A stretch of 64,000 bases of DNA from Pogostemon cablin (Eukaryota > Streptophyta > Magnoliopsida > Lamiales > Lamiaceae). The stretch is from contig CM042996.1 in the NCBI GenBank assembly GCA_023678885.1, positions 12,706,602 to 12,770,601 on the forward strand, read 5' to 3'. The position numbers and the translations under genes are program-made. Below are positions 10,869 to 22,825 of this stretch, in pieces. The notes under the pieces were generated by a model. The model searched no databases, had not been told where the DNA came from, and worked only from the letters and a program-made list of their open reading frames with translations. How positions within the stretch are numbered: the first letter of the stretch is position 1; each line of letters begins with the position of its first letter.

Positions 10869-11288
10869 CTACACATTCACACAATTACTCTCCATTTTTA
10901 GAGATGCCCCAATTATTGTTACTAAATTACTATATATAAGGATGGAGATGACCCTTTTTGAGAGAGAGAGAGAGACGGGGGACGGGAGAGGGTCCTTTTT
11001 CACATGAAAATCACATGGGCGTGGGAGGAGCAGAGCAGGTGGGAATGGGAAAGTTGATAAACAACGATGCAGAAAGAAGAAACAAACACGAGATATTTGA
11101 ATCATATTATGCAGATGCAGATGGAAACTCACGATGGGAGGACACGCTGCTGGAGTGCCCGGTTCGTTCCATGCTCGTCTCTTGGACTCTGCAATGGCTT
11201 TCGAGAGAGAATTGGGGATTTTCTTGAATGCAAGAGCAGAAGAGAATTGGGGGAAAGTAAATGCATAGATACGTTTTCTTGATGTCAC
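10869..11288 (-). other. 139-codon frame, doubtful
   Basis: An open frame of 139 codons (starting MTSRKRIYAF) in a locally GC-richer stretch that also has overlapping open frames on the plus strand. It resembles no family I know, and a (GA)n tract lies at about 10,960-10,975. It could equally be a promoter or leader region of the adjacent kinase gene. Confidence 0.2.
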
Positions 11289-11592
11289 TGGCTATTAACA
11301 CCACCAATTCCAATATACACACACCGATGACTAAATACACCTTAAATTAATTCTTTCAATTTTAATTTTCCACTTTATACACCCCATGAAATACAATTTT
11401 ACCTTTCTTACTAAATATTCACTTTATAACCCTCTACGGTCAACCCAACCTTGTTGCTTCTTCTTCATATAATCCCTTATCCGTTGCAGCACCCAGGTTT
11501 CACCACCGTCGTAACTGACTGGCCTAGCTTCATGATCACCAATTTAATTGATTTCATGAAGGCTTGGGCGTTTGTCGTTGGAGAGAGACACA

Positions 11593-11596
<4 letters not shown>
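11289..11596 (+). other. Unassigned, short coding-like frame
   Basis: 11,451-11,590 is open on the plus strand and includes TVVTDWPSFMITNLIDF, then runs into the AT microsatellite. The segment just upstream resembles 10,790-10,850 (TTGCAACCCAACCAGG against TTGCAGCACCCAGG). Not identified. Confidence 0.25.

Positions 11597-11677
<81 letters not shown>
11597..11677. repeat. (AT)n microsatellite
   Basis: An AT run of about 80 bp. Confidence 0.95.
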
Positions 11678-11680
<3 letters not shown>

Positions 11681-12475
11681 TGGGAAACAAAATTTGGAAG
11701 CCAGAAGTGCAAAGCATTCCTCACCCAAATCCTTCAATTTTTTTTCTTCAGCTTTCTACTCTAAATTATACTAAGAGTATTCGATTGCATAAATCAGAGA
11801 AGAGTGCTGAATTTTCAATCATTTAAACATAGGGGGAATTAAGAAAAGAAGGATGGGCCATGGTTCTTCTGAAAAGGCAGGATGAAAGATGAGGCTAAAG
11901 CAGAAATGGAGGCATCCACAAGTGGTACCTTCTGTTTCTGAAGCCACCTGCATTCGAGTTGCGCAGATTCTTGAGCAGTTTCAGATATCTGACGATGAAG
12001 TATACAAATTTGATATATATATGTATGGTTAAACTTATCTTTTTATATAGGGATAACTTAGTCTATATTTTTATTGGGGTGTGTAGAGTGGAACTGGGGT
12101 GTTAATAGCCGGGCCAATTTCATTTTTTAATAGGTTCCGCCAAAATCAATGTGGAGGGAATTGTAAAGTAAAATATCTTACAATAAGAGTTTTTTTAAAT
12201 ATACCTTATTTTTATTAATTACTATTTTACGTGTATCTATTAGATAAAGTGATATTATTAATTTGTTATTAATGTATTTTTTAATAAATAAATCAATTAG
12301 TTTAAATTAAAAATAATGCATGAATAATGATAAAAAATTGAAATTAAAATTCCATATATATAAACAAAACTTTTCAAACTAATAGTAATTAAATTATTTT
12401 TCATGACATATATTTATTCAGTAATGACATTAAAATATATACTATGTTATGTACATTTTATATCAAATTAAATTA
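11678..12475. other. Unassigned intergenic DNA
   Basis: About 11,900-12,000 is open on the plus strand (includes EATCIRVAQILEQFQISDD) and ends near a possible splice donor, but I cannot identify it. The rest is A+T-rich. Confidence 0.3.
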
Positions 12476-12975
12476 TGTATGAGACACCCTCTAGTGAGAC
12501 GGGTTTTTATGAGATAGATTGTGAGACGGATCGATCAATTACTAAAGTATGTTTTATTTATAATTAAAGTATGTTAATAATGGATCATATTATAACACTC
12601 TAAAATTATTTTTTAATGCATAATCCAATACACCCTCCGTCCCATTTCAATGTTTACATTTGTTTTTTGCACGTTGATTAAGGAGTATAGTATTTTAATA
12701 GATAGTGGGTGGAAATATATAATATTTAATGTAAAGTGGGTAGGTGTATTAGTTTAGGATGTGGGGACCATGGTGATATATTAATTGTTTTAGGTGGGTC
12801 CCATATTCCAAAAACTGAAACGTAAACATTGAAATGAGACACCCAAAATAAAAATATGTAAACATTTAAATGGGACGGAGGGAGTGTACTTTAACAACCA
12901 TTAAGTATATTTTATATACTCCTATATAATAGACATACTTTAATACGCCTCACATATCGTCTCACGTAAGTAGCG
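12476..12975. mobile_element. GTGAGAC-type miniature element interrupted by a Stowaway
   Basis: The left part carries TATGAGACACC, GTGAGACGGG and AAAGTATGTT motifs; the right part carries CATACTTTAATACGCC and CGTCTCACGTAAG in the opposite sense. The two parts are separated exactly by the Stowaway at 12,631-12,886. Similar left-hand sequence occurs at about 60,980-61,150. The superfamily is not assigned. Confidence 0.5.
12631..12886. mobile_element. Stowaway miniature element
   Basis: Begins CACCCTCCGTCCCATTTC and ends ATGGGACGGAGGGAGTG with TA on both outer sides (12,629-12,630 and 12,887-12,888). The internal core has GGTGGGTCCCAT. Confidence 0.88.
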
Positions 12976-12992
12976 AGCATTTAATAATATAT

Positions 12993-13512
12993 GAGTTAAT
13001 TACCACAAAAATCCCCACCTTTACTTTGATTTAAAATTAGTCTAAACTTTTAACATTTTACAAAAAAGTACATCACTTTAGAAGTCATTTGCAATTTGAA
13101 CCACCGGGCAACTAAAGTTAACTCAGACTGGAACATCACTCGATTGGGTCATGGTGACGTCGTGAATATTGACTGTTCACGATCTCAAAACGCGGAGCTC
13201 CAACAACGGCGAGGCTAATATCGGGAGCCATTACAGCACCAACAACAACGGCAACTCTGTTAGCAATAGTACATCGAAGAAGAAGAAAGGGAGCAAACAA
13301 CTGTCAGTTGAAGCCACGTTGGATGAAGCATAATTTTTTTTCCTTTTTTTCTTTCCCGCATCAGATTTTGGGCAGTCAACATCAGTCAAAATCTGACCGG
13401 TGGTTAAATTTACAAATGACTTCTAAAGTGATGTACTTTTTTTGTAAAATATTAAAAGTTTATATTAATTTGAAATCAAAGTAGAGGTGGTTACTCTTGG
13501 TATAATTAACTC
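12993..13512. mobile_element. Miniature element with ~115-bp inverted ends, candidate Pack-MULE
   Basis: 12,993-13,107 and the complement of 13,397-13,512 are near-identical over about 115 bp (both start GAGTTAATTA, share TACTTTGATTT, ACAAAAAAGTACATCACTTT and end AACCACCGG). Long terminal inverted repeats of this size are typical of Mutator-like elements. Flanks are A+T-rich (TTAATAATAT / TTAATATTAT), compatible with a 9-10-bp duplication but not decisive. The central ~200 bp is much more GC-rich and has an open frame in one phase (about 13,150-13,332) rich in Asn/Ser, then KKKKGSKQLSVEATLDEA and a stop. It looks like a captured host exon. Confidence 0.7.
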
Positions 13513-14528
<1,016 letters not shown>

Positions 14529-14806
14529 CTCCCTACGTCCCATAACAACTGTCTTACTTTCCGTTTTCGTCTGTCTCACAATAATTGTCACACCCCAAAA
14601 TGGAAATTTCACATCAACAACAACCTCAAAAGTATCCTAATTTAAAAAATACCACTTCCACCTAACACACATAAATACTTTATAATTTAATTATTACTAA
14701 AAAATATCACAATACTCCTAAAAAGTCAATAAAGTTGGACAAAAAATAACTCTTTTTAAACTCCGTGTCTACAGTAACTACGACAACAATTATGGGACGG
14801 ATGGAG
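14529..14806. mobile_element. Stowaway miniature element
   Basis: Starts CTCCCTACGTCCCATAAC, ends TTATGGGACGGATGGAG, flanked by TA at both sides (14,527-14,528 and 14,807-14,808). Confidence 0.88.
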
Positions 14807-14892
14807 TAGTTAATTTTTGGAACCCTTCACATCTTCATGTATATTTTTTATTTTTTATGAGGTGACAAAAATAATTATTTTGATTTATTTTA

Positions 14893-15525
14893 GGGTTCAT
14901 TACTCCTAGGTACAATTATATATACATATTACTAATAGATATATTATCCTATTTAAAATACTATCAGGTACAAATTGAACCCATTAAATACCTATTTTAA
15001 TCCTATATAAGATTTATTGTATTCAGGAATTAAAATACCATTAAATTAGAAAACTTGTTTGGAAGTAGTCAATCCAGTTGCACACGACATTCACATATTA
15101 TGTTGTATTTAATTCCAAACTAACATATCGAAACGTGCGGTGATATCACCATCGTTTGTCCACGATTGAATACCGAGCTAGCGGCTGAAGGTTTTGAGTT
15201 CATGTAATTGAGACCCAATCCTGGTAAGTATTCAGTATGCATACTAGATTTGAATATCCAAAACCTGGTAATTAACAAGTGATTGCGTCTGGTATTGGCT
15301 TTGAATACATTGTATTCAAGTAATTGAAACCGATACATAGTAAGTATTCAAAATTTCCAATTGTTTTGAATACTCAAATTGTTATATGATTCTGCATGTA
15401 TCATAGGAGGGCACTTCTCTCTTCTTTACGTGGATTTTGTTTTTATGAGAGAAAAACACACCCAAAACTTTATTAATGTTTAGATTATTTTGAACATTGC
15501 CATTTATTCCGACACTTTATGTTCT

Positions 15526-15567
<42 letters not shown>

Positions 15568-16968
15568 ACCCCATGTATATGCATTTGGAAATAATGTGAA
15601 GTGAAGGGTTAATGGGATTTATGGATTCTTGAGTATATATGAGAAGAAGTGATCCAATTACAAAGAGATGATATTTCTATTTATTTTTCTGAGTTAGATG
15701 ATTAGCTCTTGTTCCATATTGTATTAAGAGTTGGTATTTGATATTGAATTGCGTTTTTGACGTATTTCACATATTGAATATACCCGGTATTCAGTTATAC
15801 GTATAACATCGTCAATACAACTTGAGAGGTAGAAAATGAGTAATAAGCAATAGATGTGTTCAATAAAACAAATAAATAGTATGCAAGCATTTGAAGGAAA
15901 AAAATTTCTAAAAAAATAAGGTGGCATCTTCAATATTATGCAGACTCTAGTGTTTCCCCTACTTTAAAGATTATGTATTAAAATAAGAAATGATCAATCA
16001 AATAGTAATGTAAGAACAGATTTGATATATAAGTAAAAGAAAAAAAGGATAATTACCATTCAATGGGTGTTTTCCTCTTTTTCTTAGGATATTCTCCATA
16101 GAAAGGTACTCTTTTTTTCGCTCAACCCGGCGGGCATTTCAAAATGGGTGAAAGAATCTTATATTCACTTTTAGACTCAAATTCTAGACGATTGGTTTTG
16201 GGTATAGGACGTAAATTGTGCATGTCTACGAATCACAACAACGGAGTGTGCACATGGGAATCCAATTATCTGCCATTTGTGACATGAACGGGATGTGATT
16301 GAACATATAGACACTAATTTGCACTCATCATTATGCAGAACACTAAGAACGAGGGAATGATCCGTAAAGTTATGTCCCTGAACAACAAATTATATTGATT
16401 CAATTTCATTAGAAAAGCAACTGTTGTTATTCAGAGAATTACTCAGAATTGTATTTTGAAAAACTCGTAACCCCATATAATGCACCAATTAGAACAACAA
16501 TGGTATTCAGAAATATTATAATGGTTTTCTAAAAAATCGTAAGAACACAGAAAACACACATCAGAAAAGAAACAACTGGTATTCCGTTGAATAAAAAAAT
16601 TTTGAAAAAGGTGTATTCAACTCAAATTGTATCTCACATTGGATTCAAGTTTAGCAAAATAAAAGAAATACAGGTTTGTGATTTCAAATTGGGATGATTA
16701 GCGCGGCCAAAAATCCGACTCTGATATGTAATCACAAGGAAGAGAGAATTCCAAAAATAGATTGATTTTAGAATAAATAACATAAATCGAACCATTCCTG
16801 GAAAGATAAAGCAAGTTTACGTGAATTTCTAACTAACTAATCTTTAAATTATGTATTCAGCTTATTATGAAATGGTATTGTATATTTTTGTACGTGGAAT
16901 AATTAAATTTATACATTGTATCTAGTAATAATATTATCCTATAATTTGTACCTTTAAGTAATAATTCC
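14893..16968. mobile_element. 2.08-kb non-autonomous element with 9-bp target duplication
   Basis: TTTATTTTA occurs immediately left (14,884-14,892) and right (16,969-16,977). The ends are inverted and similar: ATTACTCCTAGGTAC at the left against ATTACTTAAAGGTAC for the complement of the right end. A 9-bp duplication is the Mutator-superfamily size. The interior carries many copies of GTATTCA and its complement TGAATAC (for example near 15,017, 15,167, 15,223, 15,302, 15,343, 15,774, 16,511, 16,857) in both orientations, as expected for transposase-binding subterminal repeats. No transposase frame; a (CT)n run is at 15,524-15,566. Confidence 0.65.
15524..15566. repeat. (CT)n microsatellite
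   Basis: A CT dinucleotide run of about 40 bp inside the larger element. Confidence 0.95.
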
Positions 16969-17179
16969 TTTATTTTATTTGTATCTTTACAGTAAATTAA
17001 TTAATTAATCTATTCATATATAATCTCATTTTAGAAGATCTCATTTCATACCAATACAGTGTGAGGCCTGCTGTGTATTCTCACACATTTAGTTCTAATA
17101 ATTTCTTTTTTTTTTAAATTGCTAATAACATTAACATGAGTTACGATAAGCAACACGGCAGCGCCCTTATTATATGATG

Positions 17180-18838
17180 AAAAAAAGCGGGTTACCCGAG
17201 CCGGTAAAAAATTTTGCCAAAATGTGAGAGAAATTTGAAGAAGCAAAACCATGTGAATTGCAGTGGCATTTGAAGAAGTTACAGACCCAGGAATCTGCAT
17301 AGGTTGATTTAGGTAGGAAGCCTCATTGTTTACGTCGAGCCAATTAGGTATGAGCTTTCAATTTTTATCGTTTGTGTTATCAATTCTTGTTGGGCTACTT
17401 CTGCGTGCATCAATTGCCCTGTGCTGCCAACGGGATATGACCGATTGATTTTCTAGGTTTCAATTTGGTCGTGTATTGTTGTGCTTTCAATTCTTGTTGG
17501 GCTAATTCCATTTATCAATTGCCTAGGTCTGGAATATGATGATTTTTCTATTTAATTACTTTTCATTCGCATATTGTTTTCTTACTGTCATACTAGAAGT
17601 TCATAAAATTTGATCAACTTGTTCTTCTCCTATTTGTGCGTCCCTGCTCTTCTCATATATGTGATTTAGAAAATGACTACTGGAGCTGTGTTTGAATGTT
17701 GATAAAGTGGTTGTATATCATTCTCTAATCATTTAAACTAATGTTTCCCTTGTCTAAAATACCTGTAATCTGTCTACTGGTTTTATTTAATTGAATTAAT
17801 TAGATTTGTAAATGGTGACCTTAATTTGGATGATTCATTAATAACACTACTGTACTGTCTTTGATATTTTCATGTGTATAGAAGCTCTCTAAATTATCGT
17901 AATGTCCATTAATATTGTGATTTTGTGTTTAATTGTAGCCTGTTATAATCCTTCTTTTATGTCTATAATAGATAACTAGCTGACATTGTATAATTTGAGG
18001 GTATGCATCTCAATTCGCTTGAGCATTTCACCAATGAAACCATGTATGTAAACACAATTTTCACGATACTTGGAGCATTGATTTGTATGATGAATATGAT
18101 GCAAGAACAAAGTCTACACTCTTGTTACTGCTAAATATAAGAATAGAGTATATCGAGATAGAAGGACATGAGGGTCAGAGGTCGAAAAGTATCAAAGAAA
18201 ACAAAAGAAAATGAAGGAGTTAGGGATTAAACCCATTGTCTATGCAGTGACACAGTTAATGGCTCCCAAGAAACAAAAGTTCAATAAAATGAAAAAAGAT
18301 CTATCAAAGGATGTTGAGTACCTTCCTAAAGACGAAGGTCCAATACAGAAGTCAAATGATGATCAAGATAACAATGAGATTGTAAGAATCACTAGAAGTT
18401 TGAGGTCATGTCTTTCAAAGAAGGTAATGTGCATATACCTTATGAATTACTAAATTAGTATACTAATTAGATATTTAATTAATAATCATTAGTCATGTTT
18501 CAGGTAATGGCAGACCAAGTAGGTGGTTCTGTTGACAAACCACAGTTCTCCTCCATCTCAATGTCAACTATGATACAAAAACACTCTCAAGAATGTGAAA
18601 AGCAACAGCAGGGGAAAGGAAAATGACATAAAAAAATCAGACTCCAGCCTCACTTGGTCAAATAGAGGATTCAACACGAAATGAAGAAGTGTTTCCACAT
18701 GCAGCTAAGAAGGTTATGTGCATATACCTTATAAATTAGTAAATTAGTATAATAATTAGATATTTAATTAATAATCATTACTTATGTTTCAGGTAATGGC
18801 AAACCAAGTAGGTAATTCTGTTAACAAACCTTAGTGAA
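17180..18838 (+). pseudogene. Unidentified spliced gene or fragment
   Basis: A possible leader exon ends at about 17,346 with a good donor (CCAATTAG/GTATGA). A coding exon (about 18,130-18,423) follows; its open part from 18,211 encodes an acidic/basic, Lys-rich protein with MAPKKQKFNKMKKD and a terminal RITRSLRSCLSKK, ending at an AAG/GTAATG donor. The next exon, after TGTTTCAG at about 18,503, reads VMADQVGGSV in the same sense. The intron plus exon start is duplicated (see repeat at 18,418 and 18,707). A partial repeat of TCAATTCTTGTTGGGCTA near 17,382 and 17,488 lies in the first intron. I do not recognise the family. It loses its frame before 18,840, where retrotransposon sequence follows. 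Confidence 0.35.
18418..18830 (+). repeat. Direct duplication of a 124-bp intron/exon block
   Basis: 18,418-18,541 and 18,707-18,830 are close copies, both running from AAGAAGGT.ATGTGC through an intron and the TTTCAG acceptor into GTAATGGCA.ACCAAGTAG. Period is 289 bp. A partial duplication of an intron plus exon within the unidentified gene. Confidence 0.8.
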
Positions 18839-18859
18839 AAAATGAAGGCATCTAACTGT

Positions 18860-20247
18860 TAGACATAAATCAATTAGACACATAATTTTTCACAGTATTG
18901 TTTCTTTGGATTTTTTTAGGTTTGAAAATAATACAGTGCTTACAAAGAGACTGACGCGTCAGCAAGTTTTATACTATATAATCATCGAGGGGAATGGGAT
19001 TGAAGCCTATTAATTAAGTCACCACAATAAAAACCCGTCTTCGGAGGTATGGCGATCCCATGAACGAAGTTCAACGGGTAAAAACGAAACTGTAAAAGGG
19101 GTGACTTGGAAGAGCACATATGATAAATAAAATACTTTAGCAGAAATATTTCCGGATCTCATTCTTATGGTGATAGTGCTCCTTATGTGACGTTTGAGGT
19201 TGAGTCTAACTCTTAACGAATCCAAAGACATATTTCTTTACGGGGTGGTTGGTCACAAATTACCCTTAGAGGATTCACCTAAGTGAACATAGTGGTGGGG
19301 TTGCTACTGTGGGGTGTGGACCCCTAAAAATATTCATGATACAAGATTCTGTGCATGACCTTAAAGCATACCATTGATAGAACCACAATGTTTACTCATA
19401 CCGTGTGTGGGATGGATTGCCATATTTTCCAAAGGACATAGTTCAAGACATTCATGTCACTATATACTTAATATGGTTAATTTGTTTCACTAAGTGGAGG
19501 TTCAAACCCAGAAGGTACCTACACCTATTACGCGATATTATATGCTTAATTTATTTTCTTATACATATATATATTATCTTATTTTAAATTATGTGGGGGA
19601 ATGTTGGATATTTGTGATTTAAAATATCATTATGATAGTATAATTATTATATATTTTCAAATAGGTGCAGTTACTAGCTGTTATAAATGTTAATCATCAT
19701 GGAGTTTTAAAATGGGTGTGGTCTATACGTTTCAATCCTTTCATTTCCTCCAATATTAAATAACATATAACCCCCTCATGAATATAGTATTTGTTCTCTC
19801 ATATTGATGGTGTCTTGACCTATAAAAAACTACTAGTATCATGAGATTTTCATGTACTTATTCACATACATTCACATATACACTACACAAATATACATAT
19901 CTACATACTACACAATATACATTTCTACATACTATATGAATATACATTTTTTATATACAAATATATTTTCTATTGAGCATTGAGTATTTTTTGGTTTGGG
20001 GTTCTCATCGCTGCACACGAGAGGATTAACGGGTTATCGAATCTTGGGAGAAGAACGTGTAAATCAAGAATATCATATCAGTGCAGTATGGGCGTTTCTT
20101 CTCTAACGATAGCGCTACGGCGTGCTTCGACCCAGACTACTCCTAATCTTTATTATCTTTAGTTGAATGTTTATTGTTGAATTTGTTTAATCCTAAATTA
20201 ACATCCCTATTGTCTTACTTGAGTTTACTTTTAAAATTTTTCCAACA
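18860..20247 (+). mobile_element. 3' portion of an LTR retrotransposon
   Basis: A polypurine tract GTGGGGGAA (19,593-19,601) directly precedes an LTR (19,602-20,247) that starts TGTTGG and ends CCAACA. Upstream, about 18,860-19,590 is non-coding relative to known Gag/Pol; short frames such as the minus-strand one at 19,019-19,231 are not recognisable. No matching 5' LTR occurs in the window, so the element is 5'-truncated or non-autonomous. Lineage not assignable. Confidence 0.6.
19602..20247 (+). repeat. LTR (646 bp) with TATA box
   Basis: Inverted ends TGTTGG...CCAACA. A TATA box (TATAAAAA at 19,821) divides U3 from R. Preceded by the polypurine tract, which fixes the orientation as plus. 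Confidence 0.7.
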
Positions 20248-20381
20248 CATTCATAAGGCATCTCTCCCATATATAGTTTCATGTCATGAAAACACTCCTA
20301 CCTTGATCACACGCTACTCTTGCACACCAAATTCTTTTGACATCCTTCCCCACACGATCTGAGTATAATGCCCACATTGTT

Positions 20382-21043
20382 AGAGAGAGTCATTGCACGT
20401 GCAAAAAATTTTCGGAACCCTAGTTCCAAAATTTTCGCTCTCTCATAACTTATCGAGCAAGTCACCTTGCAGCCGGCGGCGCCACCCGCCTACGGCTTCG
20501 GTTCACGGCGGCGACCACTGTCCAACGACAGTCGGTCACCCTCACGGTACCGGCGACGTTCTCAGGCCACTTCCACCGGCGGAAACTGGTCACATCTCTT
20601 TTACGGCGGCGGAATTTTCGCTTTTCTTGAGCGACAAGTTTTCCCCGCGGAGGTGTCGGCCCTTGTAGTTTCGTGCAGCCGGTGGTGTCTCGTCCACGGC
20701 CTGTTGTTCATCGACTGCCCTATCGTCCCTCCCCCTTCGTTGTCGGCATCATCGCCGGCAACACCCGTTTGATCTCCCCGCTCCCCACGGCGGGGAAAGA
20801 GTCTTCTCACTTGTTCATGTAAGCCCTCCCGTATCTCTCTCTTATGGGGAAGAAATCGCGGAGCAAGACGCCAACTAAGGCGTCGCCGGATTTACGTGTA
20901 GGTGATGGGACGTTCAAATCGGTTAAGGATAGGGCGAAAGAGATTGAAAGGAAGAAAACTTTGAAGGAAGCTGTTCTTGTAGAGAACCCGCAGTTGGATG
21001 ATGGCGCGCTTTAGCGCGTTCCATCGCTGCGGATCGAACGGAG
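20382..21043 (+). other. LINE leader with remnant of ORF1 N-terminus
   Basis: A GC-rich leader. An ATG at 20,845 opens a basic frame beginning MGKKSRSKTPTK, and the stretch up to 21,043 continues in shifted phases (KEIERKKTLKEAV, then ALARSIAADRTE directly in frame with the main ORF1). It is probably the original ORF1 N-terminus broken by one or more small indels before 21,010. Confidence 0.55.
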
Positions 21044-22825
21044 ATGGAGGCTGAATCCGACGTCGGGTCCTTGGCCATCGTTGCGGTTGACTCGCCGAGC
21101 GCCCATGCAATCGGCAGCCCCACGCAAGGCCGCGTCGACTCGGCTGTGGTCGACACTACCCCGGATGCGCCTATCGACCGCAATCCCAACGTCAAGCGCA
21201 AACCCTCGGCGGAGAGGCGACGTAGCACAACCCCGGGCACTAGGCGTTGGCTAGACGTCGCTACCCCCCCTGCCTCACCCTCTCGGCAGGCGGGTGGCAC
21301 GTCTCGGCAACATAGCGGCAGCCCTCGGCAGGATCTGGAGATGGTGAGTATGTCCCGGCAGGCTGCCGAGACAACTGGAAGTGCCGAGGTTACTCGGCTG
21401 GCGGGTGGATCACCTTCTCGGCAGGAGCTTCAGCGCAACCCGACGCGCGCGTCCAGCTCTCCCTCTCGGCAGTCTACGCCGAGGCCGAGCGCCAGTGCTG
21501 GGCGAGGCCCAGGCGGTGCAGGGCAACACTCGGGCGCGCCGACAGCTGGCCCCAATACTGGGCGAGGCCCAAAAGGCGCGGGGCAACGACAGGGTGGGCC
21601 GACGGCGCCTCGGCAACAGGGCGGTCAGCGCGATCAGCGCGCGCAAAAGGATGGCGGTTCCGCTCCCAAGGAACCCGTCGACTATTCCAAATTCGTCAAC
21701 AAAAATAATATTGATCCGAATAGGAAACTCGAGTACATCGCACCATGCGATGGAGTGGCCTATTTGGATCCGAAGGATGACTCAGACGAATGGAAACACA
21801 CACTTGTGGGCTATTTCTCGGGGAGGTTTCCAGGTATGCAGGCTCTCCATGCCATCTGCCGGGCGTGGGGCGTCAAGTATACCATAGTCATGCACCAATC
21901 GGGTTGGATCATATTCCGGCTCTGCTCGGAGGAGGATGTGCGCAAGGTGTTGGATGGCGCTACCCATTCTATTTGGGAGCGATATCTTATGATTGAAAGG
22001 TTGCCGCGGGCCTTTCAGTTTGATGACCGGGAAATCTCCCATGTTCCGGTCTGGATTCGTCTTCCTTCGTTCCCCCTGGAACTGTGGTCGAAGAATCATA
22101 TCAGCAAGGTTGCTTCTTTGATCGGAAGACCGATTATGGTGGATGATACCTCTGCTAAGGCGGATAAGGTATCGTTTGTTCGTGTGAGAGTTGATATTGA
22201 TGTCTCGCAGGAACTCCCGAAGGAGGTCACATTCAACTATCGAGGTGCCAATTTCACGCAGTCTGTCTTGTACGAACGCCTCCCTGCGTATTGTACTAAG
22301 TGCAAGAAATTTGGCCATCTTGTTAGTGACTGCGACGGGTCTGTTAGGGGTAATAAGGAGAAGAAGAGTTCGGAACAGCCTCCGGAACCCACGCGTGCTG
22401 ATGAAACAGTTGACAATGATGGTTTCCAGCACGTAGGCACTCGGAACACACGGCCGAGGAAGAAACGAAATCGCAACGGAAAGAGAAGAGCCTCCGCCGG
22501 TCCTCCTCTAACCGATGTACAGGCACACAAGGTCGCTACTGGCCGATACCAAATTCTGGACGAACTTGACCAGGATGATTGGAGGATCAATAGACGGGAA
22601 GGTAAACAGCCCGTGAGATTGAACACTAGGAAGACATGGGCTTCTGATACGGAAGAGGAAGACGATGCCGAGGCCGTGGGCCGCTCGGGTCGTTCCCCGC
22701 CCCCCTCATCCACTCATAGGGCGGGAGGAGCTAGGAGAGGCACCGGCATATCCATTCAGGAGCCGCCGGACAGAGGAATCCGACAAGACCGAGGCGGGGG
22801 CTCTTCCCCCACTGTCCGTCAATGA
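21044..22825 (+). CDS. LINE ORF1 protein (DUF4283 + CCHC zinc knuckle)
   Basis: 593 codons. Residues 1 to about 205 are low-complexity, rich in Pro/Ser/Arg/Gly with recurring SRQ tripeptides (PSRQAGG, TSRQHSG, SPRQD, PSRQEL, PSRQSTP). Residues ~213-400 form the DUF4283 domain of plant LINE ORF1 proteins (PVWIRLPSFPLELW is diagnostic). A zinc knuckle with spacing C-x2-C-x4-H-x4-C sits at residues 417-430. The C-terminus is basic, then acidic. By family, this protein coats the element's RNA as part of the retrotransposition particle. The stop codon overlaps the ORF2 start (ATGA, 22,822-22,825), suggesting reinitiation. The true start may lie upstream at 20,845, with the frame since shifted. Confidence 0.88.
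   Translation: MEAESDVGSLAIVAVDSPSAHAIGSPTQGRVDSAVVDTTPDAPIDRNPNVKRKPSAERRRSTTPGTRRWLDVATPPASPSRQAGGTSRQHSGSPRQDLEMVSMSRQAAETTGSAEVTRLAGGSPSRQELQRNPTRASSSPSRQSTPRPSASAGRGPGGAGQHSGAPTAGPNTGRGPKGAGQRQGGPTAPRQQGGQRDQRAQKDGGSAPKEPVDYSKFVNKNNIDPNRKLEYIAPCDGVAYLDPKDDSDEWKHTLVGYFSGRFPGMQALHAICRAWGVKYTIVMHQSGWIIFRLCSEEDVRKVLDGATHSIWERYLMIERLPRAFQFDDREISHVPVWIRLPSFPLELWSKNHISKVASLIGRPIMVDDTSAKADKVSFVRVRVDIDVSQELPKEVTFNYRGANFTQSVLYERLPAYCTKCKKFGHLVSDCDGSVRGNKEKKSSEQPPEPTRADETVDNDGFQHVGTRNTRPRKKRNRNGKRRASAGPPLTDVQAHKVATGRYQILDELDQDDWRINRREGKQPVRLNTRKTWASDTEEEDDAEAVGRSGRSPPPSSTHRAGGARRGTGISIQEPPDRGIRQDRGGGSSPTVRQ

Noticed and set aside
10869..11288. A real 139-residue protein gene
   Set aside because: No recognisable motif, overlapping frames on both strands and a purine-rich repeat; left as doubtful.
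11451..11826. Open frames rich in Tyr-Ile repeats across the AT tract (also 6,768-6,998 and 63,225-63,488)
   Set aside because: They are translations of (AT)n microsatellites, not proteins.
14884..16977. CACTA assignment for the 2.08-kb element
   Set aside because: Ends do not start CACTA and the flanking duplication is 9 bp, not 3 bp.
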